Program-made: the position numbers and the translations under genes
In this document: in pieces, positions 56,474 to 64,000 of the stretch
Numbering within the stretch: the first letter of the stretch is position 1
How the letters are laid out: every line of letters starts with the position of its first letter
From: Tropicimonas isoalkanivorans
GTDB taxonomy: Bacteria; Pseudomonadota; Alphaproteobacteria; Rhodobacterales; Rhodobacteraceae
Reading direction: 5' to 3'
Length of the DNA: 64,000 bases
Assembly (NCBI RefSeq): GCF_900112335.1
Contig: NZ_FOLG01000002.1
Span: 344,810-408,809 of the forward strand
The notes under the pieces: model-generated
Seen by the model: only the letters and a program-made list of their open reading frames with translations
The model's database searches: none
What the model was told of the DNA's origin: nothing

Positions 56474-57594
56474 GTCTGCTCCTGCCCCTGGGGTGCCGTT
56501 GTGGTGCCGGACAGTTCTTCGACCATCGCGACGAGTGTATCCGTCGCGTCCGGGCGCCCCTGGCCAAGCGCGTTATGCGCCATTTTTATCGCGGCCGAGG
56601 GGTGCGCCAGGATCGCGGCTATGTGCTCGGAAAGCGTTTCGACCGCAAGCCGGGATTCCGGGATCACGATGGCGGCTTCGGCCTCCGCGAGGCCGCGGGC
56701 GTTGGCGGCCTGGTGGTCCCCCGCCGCGGCGGCGTAGGGCACGAGGATCGAGGGGCGGCCGATGACCGAGATGTCAGCCACGGAGGAGGCGCCGGAGCGG
56801 GAAATCACGAGCTGCGCCTCGCTGAGGCGGCGGGGGACGTCGTCGAAGAAGGGTTCCACCTCGGCGTCGATGGCGTGCTCGGCGTAGAAGGCGGTGACAC
56901 GGTCGTGATCCTCCCCGCGCGCCTGATGGGCAACGCGGACGTGCCGCAACAGGTCCGGCGGGAGAGCGGCGATGGCGGCGGGCACCATGTCCGACAGGAT
57001 GCGCGCGCCCTGGCTGCCGCCGATTACGAGAATCGACATGGGGTAGTCCCCCGGCGGGATGTAGGGCGCGCCCGCCCGTTCCATGACCGCCGCCCGCACG
57101 GGATTGCCGGTGTGGTAGCCCTCCACGCCCTCGGGGAGCGTCGTTGGCCACGTGCCGCAGGCCACCGCGTTGACGCGCGGGGCGAAGATCTCGTTGACGC
57201 GTCCCAGCACGCCGTTCTGTTCGTGGATCATCCGGGGCAGCCGCAGCGCCCAGGCGGCGGCCATGGCGGGAATTGCCGGGTAGCCGCCGAAGCCCACGAC
57301 CACGGCGGGGCGGTCCCACAGCATCCGGGCCGTGGCCCCCACGGCGCCGGCGGCGATGCGCACCGGCACGACGGCCTTGGCCAGCGCGCCGCCACGGGCA
57401 AAGGTGGCCGAGGCGACCTCGACGATCTGAACCGCGTCGGGGAAGCCGCCGGCGTAGCGCGCGCCGCGCGCGTCGGTGGAGAGCCGCACGCGCCAGCCGC
57501 GCGCCAGCAGCGCCTCCGCCAACGCTTGTGCCGGGAACATGTGCCCGCCCGTGCCGCCCGCGGCGATGATTGCGAGGGGCTGGCGGGCGGCCAT
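56470..57594 (-). CDS. murG: UDP-GlcNAc:undecaprenyl-PP-MurNAc-pentapeptide transferase MurG
   Basis: 374 residues. Glycosyltransferase that makes lipid II on the inner face of the membrane. Motifs: [20 protein letters not shown] (G-loop 1), [17 protein letters not shown] (G-loop 2), [31 protein letters not shown] (G-loop 3) and [19 protein letters not shown]. The ATG shares one base with the ftsW stop (TGATG). Confidence 0.96.
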   Translation of the reverse strand: MAARQPLAIIAAGGTGGHMFPAQALAEALLARGWRVRLSTDARGARYAGGFPDAVQIVEVASATFARGGALAKAVVPVRIAAGAVGATARMLWDRPAVVVGFGGYPAIPAMAAAWALRLPRMIHEQNGVLGRVNEIFAPRVNAVACGTWPTTLPEGVEGYHTGNPVRAAVMERAGAPYIPPGDYPMSILVIGGSQGARILSDMVPAAIAALPPDLLRHVRVAHQARGEDHDRVTAFYAEHAIDAEVEPFFDDVPRRLSEAQLVISRSGASSVADISVIGRPSILVPYAAAAGDHQAANARGLAEAEAAIVIPESRLAVETLSEHIAAILAHPSAAIKMAHNALGQGRPDATDTLVAMVEELSGTTTAPQGQEQT

Positions 57595-58760
57595 CACCGC
57601 CCCCGCCGCTGGAAGATGTCGGCGATTTCGCCTTGCGGCCGCTGCCGGGTGAAGGCGAGCAGCATCCCGACCGCGATCCCGCCCGCGATGAGCGACGAGC
57701 CACCGTAGGAGACGAAGGGGAGCGTCATGCCCTTGGCGGGCAGGAGCCGCACCGCGACGCCCATGTTGATCATCGCCTGAACGCCGAACATGCAGGCAAG
57801 CCCGGTGCCCGCGAGCCGGATGAAGGGGTCCCGCTCCCGCATCAGACGGAAGAGCGAGCGGACGACGACGGTCGTGTAGAGCGCGATGATGAACAGCACG
57901 AGGATGAGGCCGTATTCCTCCGCCGCGACGGCGATGATGAAATCGGTGTGGGCATCGGGAAGCGACCACTTCACCTGCCCCTCGCCCACGCCGACGCCGA
58001 AGAAGCCGCCTTCCTGAATGGCGTTGGTCGCGTAGCCGAGCTGCGTGCGCGGGTCGACCTCCGGTGAGAGGAAGCCGTCGATCCGGCGGGCGAAGTGTTC
58101 GGAAGCGCTGTAGGCGAACATGCCGAAGGCGACGACGCCGCCAGCGATGCTGACCATCAGGAACATCGGCGCACCGGCAACGAAGTACATCACGCCCCAG
58201 GCGAAGAGGATCAGCGCCGCCTGCCCGAAATCGGGCTGGAGCGCCAGAAGGCCCACGATCACGGCGACGATGGCGAAGGAGATCGACTTGCCCGGCGGGC
58301 CGGCGACCTCCTGACTGGCGGCCATGAGCCAGCCGGCCAGGACCACGAACGCGGGTTTCAGGAATTCGGACGGCTGGAACGAGGTGAACCCCAACGAGTA
58401 CCAGCGCACCGCGCCCTTGCCGAAATCCGTCCCGAGGAAGGGCAGCAGGAGCAGCGAGACGAAGGCGGCGAGAAAGCCCAGAACCGCCAGCCGGCGGACG
58501 ACCGACGGCGACATCATGGAGACGATCAGCATGGTGACGAGCGCCACGCCGCCGAAAAAGACCTGCCGCTCCACATAGTGGAAGGAGGCCAGCCCGTTGC
58601 GTGCGGCCAGCGGCGGCGAGGCTGCAAGCCCCAGAAGCAGCCCCGTGCCGAAAAGCATGAGGATCGCCGAAATCGACCATTTGTCGACCGTGCGCCACCA
58701 CCGGGGAAGAACCGGATCACCCCCGCGTACGGGCACGCTCCCGTAAACCATTTCCGTCAT
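57594..58760 (-). CDS. ftsW: Peptidoglycan glycosyltransferase FtsW
   Basis: 388 residues, SEDS family, about ten transmembrane helices. It polymerises lipid II at the septum with its partner PBP3. Signatures: [35 protein letters not shown] (catalytic Asp region), [20 protein letters not shown] and [20 protein letters not shown]. The 258-bp upstream spacer shared with the divergent orphan gene breaks the run from murD, so ftsW may have its own promoter there. Confidence 0.96.
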   Translation of the reverse strand: MTEMVYGSVPVRGGDPVLPRWWRTVDKWSISAILMLFGTGLLLGLAASPPLAARNGLASFHYVERQVFFGGVALVTMLIVSMMSPSVVRRLAVLGFLAAFVSLLLLPFLGTDFGKGAVRWYSLGFTSFQPSEFLKPAFVVLAGWLMAASQEVAGPPGKSISFAIVAVIVGLLALQPDFGQAALILFAWGVMYFVAGAPMFLMVSIAGGVVAFGMFAYSASEHFARRIDGFLSPEVDPRTQLGYATNAIQEGGFFGVGVGEGQVKWSLPDAHTDFIIAVAAEEYGLILVLFIIALYTTVVVRSLFRLMRERDPFIRLAGTGLACMFGVQAMINMGVAVRLLPAKGMTLPFVSYGGSSLIAGGIAVGMLLAFTRQRPQGEIADIFQRRGR

Positions 58761-59018
58761 GGAAGTACCGCTACACTGCCTCTGCCGCCCGATTTGTCGG
58801 GTCTGCTCACAGGAACCATAGCGGGAATCCGCTGATACTGCCAGAAAAAAAGGGGCTTACGTCCAGGACGGACCTGCCGCCCGGGAGGCGGACGCGTGGT
58901 GGGAGACGCAGGGTGCCGTTGCGTCCGGCGTATCGGGATCGGGCGGTGCGCCTCCCAATGGCTTGACCGGCGGGTCCGAATGTGAACCTTCTGTGACACC
59001 CTTCAGGCCAGTCCGGAC

Positions 59019-59705
59019 ATGCTGCGACAGCTCCCCCCAACCGTATCTCTCGCCAACCTGCCGCGAACCATCGAAGCCAAGGTGCCGTTGAAGGTCGTCC
59101 GGGACCTGAAGAACCGCGCCATGTATGGCCGCGATGCGCCGCAGTCGGACGAGTGCGTCTTTGTCGATCCCGATGCGGTGCGGTTTGCCTATAGCAGCCG
59201 GCGGAACGCGGAGGCCCCGGTTTTCCGGCGGTCGCACTCCGGGCTCGTCAAGGGCGGCGACTGGGACCTGTCGGTGACGCCGCTGAAGAACGGCACGAAG
59301 GAGATCGCCTGTATCGCGCATTTCCGGGACGGCGTGCCGTGGGAAGAGACGGGCATCTACGATTACCTGATGGCGGACATCCACCGCAAAGGCACGGCCG
59401 ACGGGATGCGCAGCCTCGCCGAGTTGGAGGAGCGCTATGCGGACCTCGACCAGCTATACGCAGAAACGAGGGAACTGGGGCGGTTTCGGCGCCGGCATGA
59501 ACTCGACAGTTATTTCAGGCGCGAACACGGGGCGATCTACATTCATATCGCGCGGGACGGCACGCCGCTGAAGGCCGGCGGCGGGGTTCACCGGCTAATC
59601 ATCGCGCGGATCCTCGGGCTGAGGCGGGTGCCGGCGCAGCTCGGGGTGATCCATGCCGAGGCGGTCAAGGCGGGGCTGATGGACAGGCTGCGGCACCCGG
59701 ATTGA
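59019..59705 (+). CDS. Orphan protein with ParB/Srx-like C-terminal pattern, opposed to the dcw cluster
   Basis: 228 residues, unrecognised. The C-terminal part (about 165-225) reads YFRREHGAIYIHIARDGTPL, then GGGVHRLIIARILGLRRVPA and QLGVIHAEAVK, resembling the substrate loop of ParB/sulfiredoxin-type folds (G-x-x-H-R-x-x-I-A-x-x-L-x-L-x-x-V-P). The N-terminal part (about 1-120) has no recognised domain, and the middle is helical (RSLAELEERYADLDQLYAET). It is the only plus-strand gene in the cluster, with its stop 14 bp from the convergent murD stop. Function is unknown; I infer only a possible small-ligand or nucleic-acid handling fold. Confidence 0.75.
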   Translation: MLRQLPPTVSLANLPRTIEAKVPLKVVRDLKNRAMYGRDAPQSDECVFVDPDAVRFAYSSRRNAEAPVFRRSHSGLVKGGDWDLSVTPLKNGTKEIACIAHFRDGVPWEETGIYDYLMADIHRKGTADGMRSLAELEERYADLDQLYAETRELGRFRRRHELDSYFRREHGAIYIHIARDGTPLKAGGGVHRLIIARILGLRRVPAQLGVIHAEAVKAGLMDRLRHPD

Positions 59706-59719
59706 TCCCGGGGCCGTGG

Positions 59720-61126
59720 CTACGTGTTAAGTGCGGCCCGCACCCGCGCGGTGAAATCCTCGCCACGCTGCTCGAAGTTGTCGTACTGGTCGAAGCTCGC
59801 GGCGGCGGGGGCGAGCAGCACGGTATCGCCCGACGTCGCCTCCGCCGTGGCCCGCGCCACGGCGACCTCCATGGAGCCGCAGATCTCGCTTTCCACCCCG
59901 TCGCCCAGTTCGAGGGCGAAATGCTCCGCCTCGCGGCCGATGACGTAGGCCTTGAGAACGCTGCCGAAATGGGGGTGCAGGGCCGAGAGCCCGCCTTCCT
60001 TTTCCAGCCCGCCGCAGATCCAGCGGATGCGTTGGAAGGCCTGGAGGGCCTTTGCCGCGCTGTCGACGTTGGTGGCCTTGGAGTCGTTGACGAAGGTCAC
60101 CCCGGCGGCCTCGGCGATGAGCTGGCTGCGGTGCGGCAGGCCGGAGAAGCTGTGCAGGCCGGCTTCGATCGTGCGGGGCGCGAGGCCGAGGGCGCGGACG
60201 GCGGCGTAGGCGGCGCAGGCGTTCTGGTGGTTGTGGGCCCCGGGTAGGCCGCGCACCCCGCGCAGGTCGATGGAGGCGGTCTGCCGGCCCTTGCGCATCT
60301 CGGACAGGAAGCCCTTGCGGGCGCTGACGGACCAGCCGGGCCCGCCGAGTTTCTGGCCGGAGGAGACCCGGATCACCCGGTCGTCCGCCGGGCCGACGGA
60401 GAGCTGGCCGGCCAGGAACAGCCCTTCGTCCTCGTCCACACCGATCACCGCGCGATCCGGTCCGCCCTCGGCAAAGAGGCGGCGCTTGGCGGCGAAATAG
60501 CCGCCCAGGCCGGCGTGGCGGTCCAGATGGTCCGGGGAGAGGTTGGTGAAAACGGCGATGTCGGGGGTGAGCGCCCGGGCGAGGTCCGTCTGGTAGGAGC
60601 TGAGTTCGAGCACGACGACGCCCCCGTCGCCGGGCGGGTCGATGTCCAGCACGCCGCGGCCGATGTTGCCCGCGAGCTGAACCTCGCGGCCCGCGCTCGC
60701 CAGCAGGTGCGCGATCAGGGCGGAGGTTGTGGACTTGCCGTTGGAGCCGGTGACGGCCACGACCTTGGGGGCCACGTCGAACCTGTCCCAGTCGCCTGTG
60801 GCGAGGGAGCGGAAGAAGAGGCCGATGTCATTGTCCACCGGAACCCCGGCGCGCAGGGCGGCGGCGATTGCCTTGTGCGGCGCGGGGTAGAGGTGCGGGA
60901 TGCCGGGCGAGGTGACGAGCAGGGAGACGGCGTCGAGCGCTCCGGGGCGGGTGGGATCGTGCAGGGTGAACCCCTCCTCCTCCGCCCGTTGGCGCCCCGC
61001 TGCGCCGTCGTCCCAACAGAGCGGCGTGCCGCCACCCGCGGCGACCGCGCGTGCCGCCGTTAGGCCGGATCGGCCGAGACCGAGGATGAGGACGGTCTGG
61101 CCCTCGACACCGCGCACCGGAATCAT
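59720..61126 (-). CDS. murD: UDP-N-acetylmuramoyl-L-alanine--D-glutamate ligase MurD
   Basis: 468 residues. Adds D-Glu to UDP-MurNAc-L-Ala. Motifs: [40 protein letters not shown] (P-loop), [40 protein letters not shown] and [26 protein letters not shown] precedes the ATG. It lies 80 bp after mraY; its 3' end meets the orphan gene. Confidence 0.96.
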   Translation of the reverse strand: MIPVRGVEGQTVLILGLGRSGLTAARAVAAGGGTPLCWDDGAAGRQRAEEEGFTLHDPTRPGALDAVSLLVTSPGIPHLYPAPHKAIAAALRAGVPVDNDIGLFFRSLATGDWDRFDVAPKVVAVTGSNGKSTTSALIAHLLASAGREVQLAGNIGRGVLDIDPPGDGGVVVLELSSYQTDLARALTPDIAVFTNLSPDHLDRHAGLGGYFAAKRRLFAEGGPDRAVIGVDEDEGLFLAGQLSVGPADDRVIRVSSGQKLGGPGWSVSARKGFLSEMRKGRQTASIDLRGVRGLPGAHNHQNACAAYAAVRALGLAPRTIEAGLHSFSGLPHRSQLIAEAAGVTFVNDSKATNVDSAAKALQAFQRIRWICGGLEKEGGLSALHPHFGSVLKAYVIGREAEHFALELGDGVESEICGSMEVAVARATAEATSGDTVLLAPAAASFDQYDNFEQRGEDFTARVRAALNT

Positions 61127-61206
61127 TGGCGTGCTCCTAACAGATTACCCGACGCCGAATTTTCGGCCGAAAGATCGCGGCTGCCGATCCGGTCCGCCCC
61201 ATGGGA

Positions 61207-62289
61207 CTAGCGGATCTTAAGCGTGGCCAGGCCGATCAGCGCAAGGATCAGCGAGATGATCCAGAAGCGGATCACGATCTGAGGCTCCGCCCAGCCGCGT
61301 TTCTCGAAGTGGTGGTGGATCGGCGCCATCAGGAAGACCCGCTTCCCGGTGCGCTTGAAATAGAAGACCTGGATGATGACGGACAGGGCTTCGACCACAA
61401 AGAGCCCGCCGACGATGGCCAGCACGATCTCGTGCTTGGTCGCCACCGCGATCGCCCCGAGCGCCCCGCCGAGCGCGAGGCTGCCCGTGTCGCCCATGAA
61501 GACGGCTGCGGGAGGCGCGTTGTACCACAGGAAGCCCAGCCCGCCGCCGATCAGGCCGGCGGTGAAGACCAGAAGCTCGCCGGTGCCAGGCACGTAATGC
61601 ACGTCGAGGTAAGTGGCGAAGTCCACCCGTCCGACCGCGTAGGAGATGACGCCGAGCGTCCCGGCCGCGATCATCACCGGCATGATTGCCAGCCCGTCGA
61701 GGCCGTCCGTGAGGTTCACCGCGTTGGCCGCGCCGACGATCACGAGCATCGCGAAGGGAAAGAAGAGGATGCCGAGGTTGAGCAGCGTGTCCTTCAGGAA
61801 GGGGAGCGCGAGGGTGTTGGTCAACTCCGGCGGATGCGCGAAGGCCGCCAGTCCGGCGGCGACGGCGGCGATAAAGAAGCCGAGTGCGAGGCGCACCTTG
61901 CCCGGAACGCCGTTGGTCGTGTGCTTGGAGACCTTTGCGTAGTCGTCGGCGAACCCGATGGCGCCGAATCCCATGGTCACCGCCAGGACGATCCAGACAT
62001 AGGGGTTGTCGAGACGGGCCCAGAGAAAGGTGGAGACGACCAGCCCGCCCAGAATCAGCACCCCGCCCATGGTGGGCGTGCCGACCTTGGAGAGGTGGCT
62101 TTCGGGGCCGTCGCCACGGATCGGCTGGCCCTTGCCCTGTTTGCGGCGGAGCAGGTTGATCAGCGGCCGGCCGAAGATGAACCCAAACACAAGCGCGGTA
62201 AAGAACGCCCCGCCGGTGCGAAAGGTGATGTAGCGGAACAGGTTGTAGAACCCGCCGTCGTCGGAAAAGGTCGTCAGCCAGTAGAGCAT
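61207..62289 (-). CDS. mraY: Phospho-N-acetylmuramoyl-pentapeptide transferase MraY
   Basis: 360 residues, ten transmembrane helices. Transfers phospho-MurNAc-pentapeptide to undecaprenyl phosphate to form lipid I. Conserved cytoplasmic loops: [40 protein letters not shown] (DDxxK), [39 protein letters not shown] and [13 protein letters not shown]. The ATG at 62289 (MLYWLTTFS) is the family start; 13 bp separate it from murF. Confidence 0.96.
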   Translation of the reverse strand: MLYWLTTFSDDGGFYNLFRYITFRTGGAFFTALVFGFIFGRPLINLLRRKQGKGQPIRGDGPESHLSKVGTPTMGGVLILGGLVVSTFLWARLDNPYVWIVLAVTMGFGAIGFADDYAKVSKHTTNGVPGKVRLALGFFIAAVAAGLAAFAHPPELTNTLALPFLKDTLLNLGILFFPFAMLVIVGAANAVNLTDGLDGLAIMPVMIAAGTLGVISYAVGRVDFATYLDVHYVPGTGELLVFTAGLIGGGLGFLWYNAPPAAVFMGDTGSLALGGALGAIAVATKHEIVLAIVGGLFVVEALSVIIQVFYFKRTGKRVFLMAPIHHHFEKRGWAEPQIVIRFWIISLILALIGLATLKIR

Positions 62290-62302
62290 GTGTCGCGGGC
62301 CC

Positions 62303-63751
62303 TCACGTCTCCTGCGGGCGGACTTGGCCCAGTTTTCGGATCGCGTCAACGACCCGCGAGAGCCGGATGCCAAGCGATCCCTTCACGAGCACGATGTCGC
62401 CCGCGTCGAGCAGGTGGCGCATTTCAGCCGCCATCTCGGCGCTGTCCTGGCACCATTGGCCACGGCGCTCCGCCGGTAACGCCTCCCACAGGGCGTGGGA
62501 CCGCGCGCCGACGCAGTGGATCACGTCGACCGACGCCATCGCGGGATGCTCCGCCAGTGCGGCATGGAGCGTCATCTCGTCCGCGCCGAGTTCGAGCATG
62601 TCGCCCAGAATGGCAATGCGGCGCCCGCGCGAGACGCGGCCGATTCCGTCCACCGGGGCAATGGCGGCGAGCATGTCGAGCGCGGCGCCGACCGAGGCGG
62701 GGTTGGCGTTGTAGGAATCGTCGATCAGCTCCAGCGTCATCCCATCGTGCACGATGTCGAGCAGGATCGTCTCACGCGCCCCCCTGCCCTCGTAGGGCGC
62801 CCAGCGTCCCAAGTCGCCGGCGGCGAGCGCCAGGTCAACCCCGAGCGCGGCAGCCACCGCCAGCGCGGCCAGCCCGTTCATTGCGAAGTGCTTGCCGGGC
62901 GACTGGAGCTTGAAGAGCAGTGGATGCACCGCGCCGTCGGGGCCGGTCATGCGCGCCTGCGCAACGGTCTGGCCGTTTTGTGGCGTGCTGACAAGCAACG
63001 TCGCCTCCGACCCCTTTTCGCCGAAGCCGACGATCCGTGCGCCGCGGGTGCGGGCCGCGTCGAACAGGGTTTCGGATGTTGGAATGTCGGCGTTCAGGAC
63101 CGCGACGCCGCCGGGGCGCAGGCCCTGCATGATCGACGCCTTCTCGCGGGCGATGTTCTCCACCCGGCCGAAGGCGGCCAGGTGAGCCGGGGCGACCGTG
63201 GTGACCAGGGCTGCGTCCAGATCCGCCAACCGCGCCAGCGGGGCGATCTCGCCGGGATGGTTCATGCCGATCTCGATCACCGCGAAATCGGCATCCGCCG
63301 GCATCCGGGCCAGCGTGAGGGGGACGCCCCAGTGGTTGTTGTAGCTCTTCTCGGCGGCGTGCACCTTGCCCTGCCCCGCGAGGATCGCGCGCAGCATCTC
63401 CTTGGTGGAGGTCTTGCCGACCGAGCCGGTGATGCCGATCACCTTGGCGGTGGTGCGCGCGCGGGCGGCGGAGGCCAGCGCCTCCAGCCCGCGCAGGACG
63501 TCGTCGACGATCAGCAGGGGGGCATCTTCGGCCAAGCCCTCGGGCACGCGGCTGACCATCGCTGCCGCTGCGCCGCGTTTCAGGGCGTCGGCCACGAACT
63601 CGTGGCCATCGCGGACGTCCTTCAGCGCCACGAAGAGGGCTCCGGGCTCGAGCGTGCGGCTGTCGATGGAGACGGAATGCGCCTGCCACGGGCGCGTGGC
63701 GCACCCCCCGGTTGCGGCGGCGGCGTAGTCGGAAGTCCAGAGTGCTGTCAT
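62303..63751 (-). CDS. murF: UDP-MurNAc-tripeptide--D-Ala-D-Ala ligase MurF
   Basis: 482 residues. Adds D-Ala-D-Ala (made by Ddl, encoded in the same cluster) to complete the pentapeptide precursor. Motifs: [39 protein letters not shown] (P-loop), [40 protein letters not shown] and [20 protein letters not shown]. The ATG overlaps the murE stop by 4 bases. Confidence 0.95.
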   Translation of the reverse strand: MTALWTSDYAAAATGGCATRPWQAHSVSIDSRTLEPGALFVALKDVRDGHEFVADALKRGAAAAMVSRVPEGLAEDAPLLIVDDVLRGLEALASAARARTTAKVIGITGSVGKTSTKEMLRAILAGQGKVHAAEKSYNNHWGVPLTLARMPADADFAVIEIGMNHPGEIAPLARLADLDAALVTTVAPAHLAAFGRVENIAREKASIMQGLRPGGVAVLNADIPTSETLFDAARTRGARIVGFGEKGSEATLLVSTPQNGQTVAQARMTGPDGAVHPLLFKLQSPGKHFAMNGLAALAVAAALGVDLALAAGDLGRWAPYEGRGARETILLDIVHDGMTLELIDDSYNANPASVGAALDMLAAIAPVDGIGRVSRGRRIAILGDMLELGADEMTLHAALAEHPAMASVDVIHCVGARSHALWEALPAERRGQWCQDSAEMAAEMRHLLDAGDIVLVKGSLGIRLSRVVDAIRKLGQVRPQET

Positions 63752-64000
63752 GTGAGATGTCCGTCCAGTGCGGCCACCGCAACGCTGGCCTGCTCCACGT
63801 CGTCGAAGGGATAGACGGTGTCGCCCACCGTCTGCCCCTGTTCGTGGCCCTTGCCGGCCACCAGCAGCGCGTCGCCCGGTTGCAGCGCGTCGACGCCGCG
63901 CAGGATCGCCTCCGCCCGGTCGCCCACTTCCGTCGCGCCGGGGCAGCCCTCCAGCACGGCGGCACGGATCGCGGCCGGGTCCTCCGTGCGGGGGTTGTCG
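63748..64000 (-). CDS. murE: UDP-MurNAc-tripeptide synthetase MurE, C-terminal part
   Basis: Only the last ~83 codons are inside the window; the frame continues off the right edge. It contains DNPRTEDPAAIRAAVLEGCP (the DNPR substrate-recognition motif of meso-diaminopimelate-adding MurE) and the end DALLVAGKGHEQGQTVGDTV. The DNPR motif indicates meso-DAP rather than lysine in the peptide stem. It overlaps murF by ATGA. Confidence 0.93.
   Translation of the reverse strand, partial: DNPRTEDPAAIRAAVLEGCPGATEVGDRAEAILRGVDALQPGDALLVAGKGHEQGQTVGDTVYPFDDVEQASVAVAALDGHLT

Noticed and set aside
61201-62913. 570-codon plus-strand frame
   Set aside because: Antisense to mraY and the end of murF; no recognisable motifs.

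Overview
The window is 64 kb of GC-rich DNA from an alphaproteobacterium, almost certainly a member of the Rhodobacterales (Roseobacter/Paracoccus relatives). Evidence: a tetrameric sarcosine oxidase, a CobS/CobT cobaltochelatase pair, a bacteriophytochrome with a heme oxygenase, and a division and cell wall (dcw) cluster that contains two small DUF2484 genes and ends with lpxC, bamD and recN. No rRNA, tRNA, insertion sequence, prophage or CRISPR array was seen. Both ends are cut: a LysM-type membrane protein at the left and murE at the right.

Layout. 1-5.5 kb: a LOG-family nucleotide hydrolase, a RarD permease, a host-attachment protein pair, Fe-type superoxide dismutase and a TPR protein with a hydrolase-like N-terminus. 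5.6-11.8 kb: sarcosine oxidase genes soxB, soxD, soxA and soxG, with soxB separated from soxDAG by about 1 kb. 12-16.1 kb: ccmI-ruvX-DUF1289, a double SpoIIAA-like protein and dusA. 16.4-19.6 kb: heme oxygenase plus bacteriophytochrome histidine kinase. 19.7-33.8 kb: an outer-membrane protein, pepN, an acyltransferase, a LysE/Lrp pair, a lytic transglycosylase, gatB, a DUF4177 protein, a ClC channel, DUF427, an M24 aminopeptidase and an RTX protein. 33.9-40.8 kb: cobT, a CYTH-CHAD protein, a phytochelatin-synthase-like protease, cobS and a J-domain protein. 40.9-42.6 kb: bolA and an FAD-linked oxidase.

42.7-64 kb: the dcw cluster, transcribed right to left: murE-murF-mraY-murD-(opposed orphan gene)-ftsW-murG-murC-DUF2484-DUF2484-(repeat array)-murB-ddl-ftsQ-ftsA-ftsZ-lpxC-bamD-recN. 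It covers lipid-linked peptidoglycan precursor synthesis, the FtsQ/W/A/Z part of the divisome, the committed step of lipid A synthesis, outer-membrane protein assembly and recombination repair. Most joints are 1-13 base overlaps. Two places break this tight packing: a 1.5 kb stretch upstream of murB with an imperfect 202-bp tandem repeat, and a divergent orphan gene between murD and ftsW.

The observations most worth a second look are the 202-bp repeat array inside the dcw cluster, the metal-themed interruption of the cobS/cobT pair, the split sox operon, the C-terminal duplication in CcmI, the two look-alike terminator elements on either side of recN, and the orphan gene at 59.0 kb.
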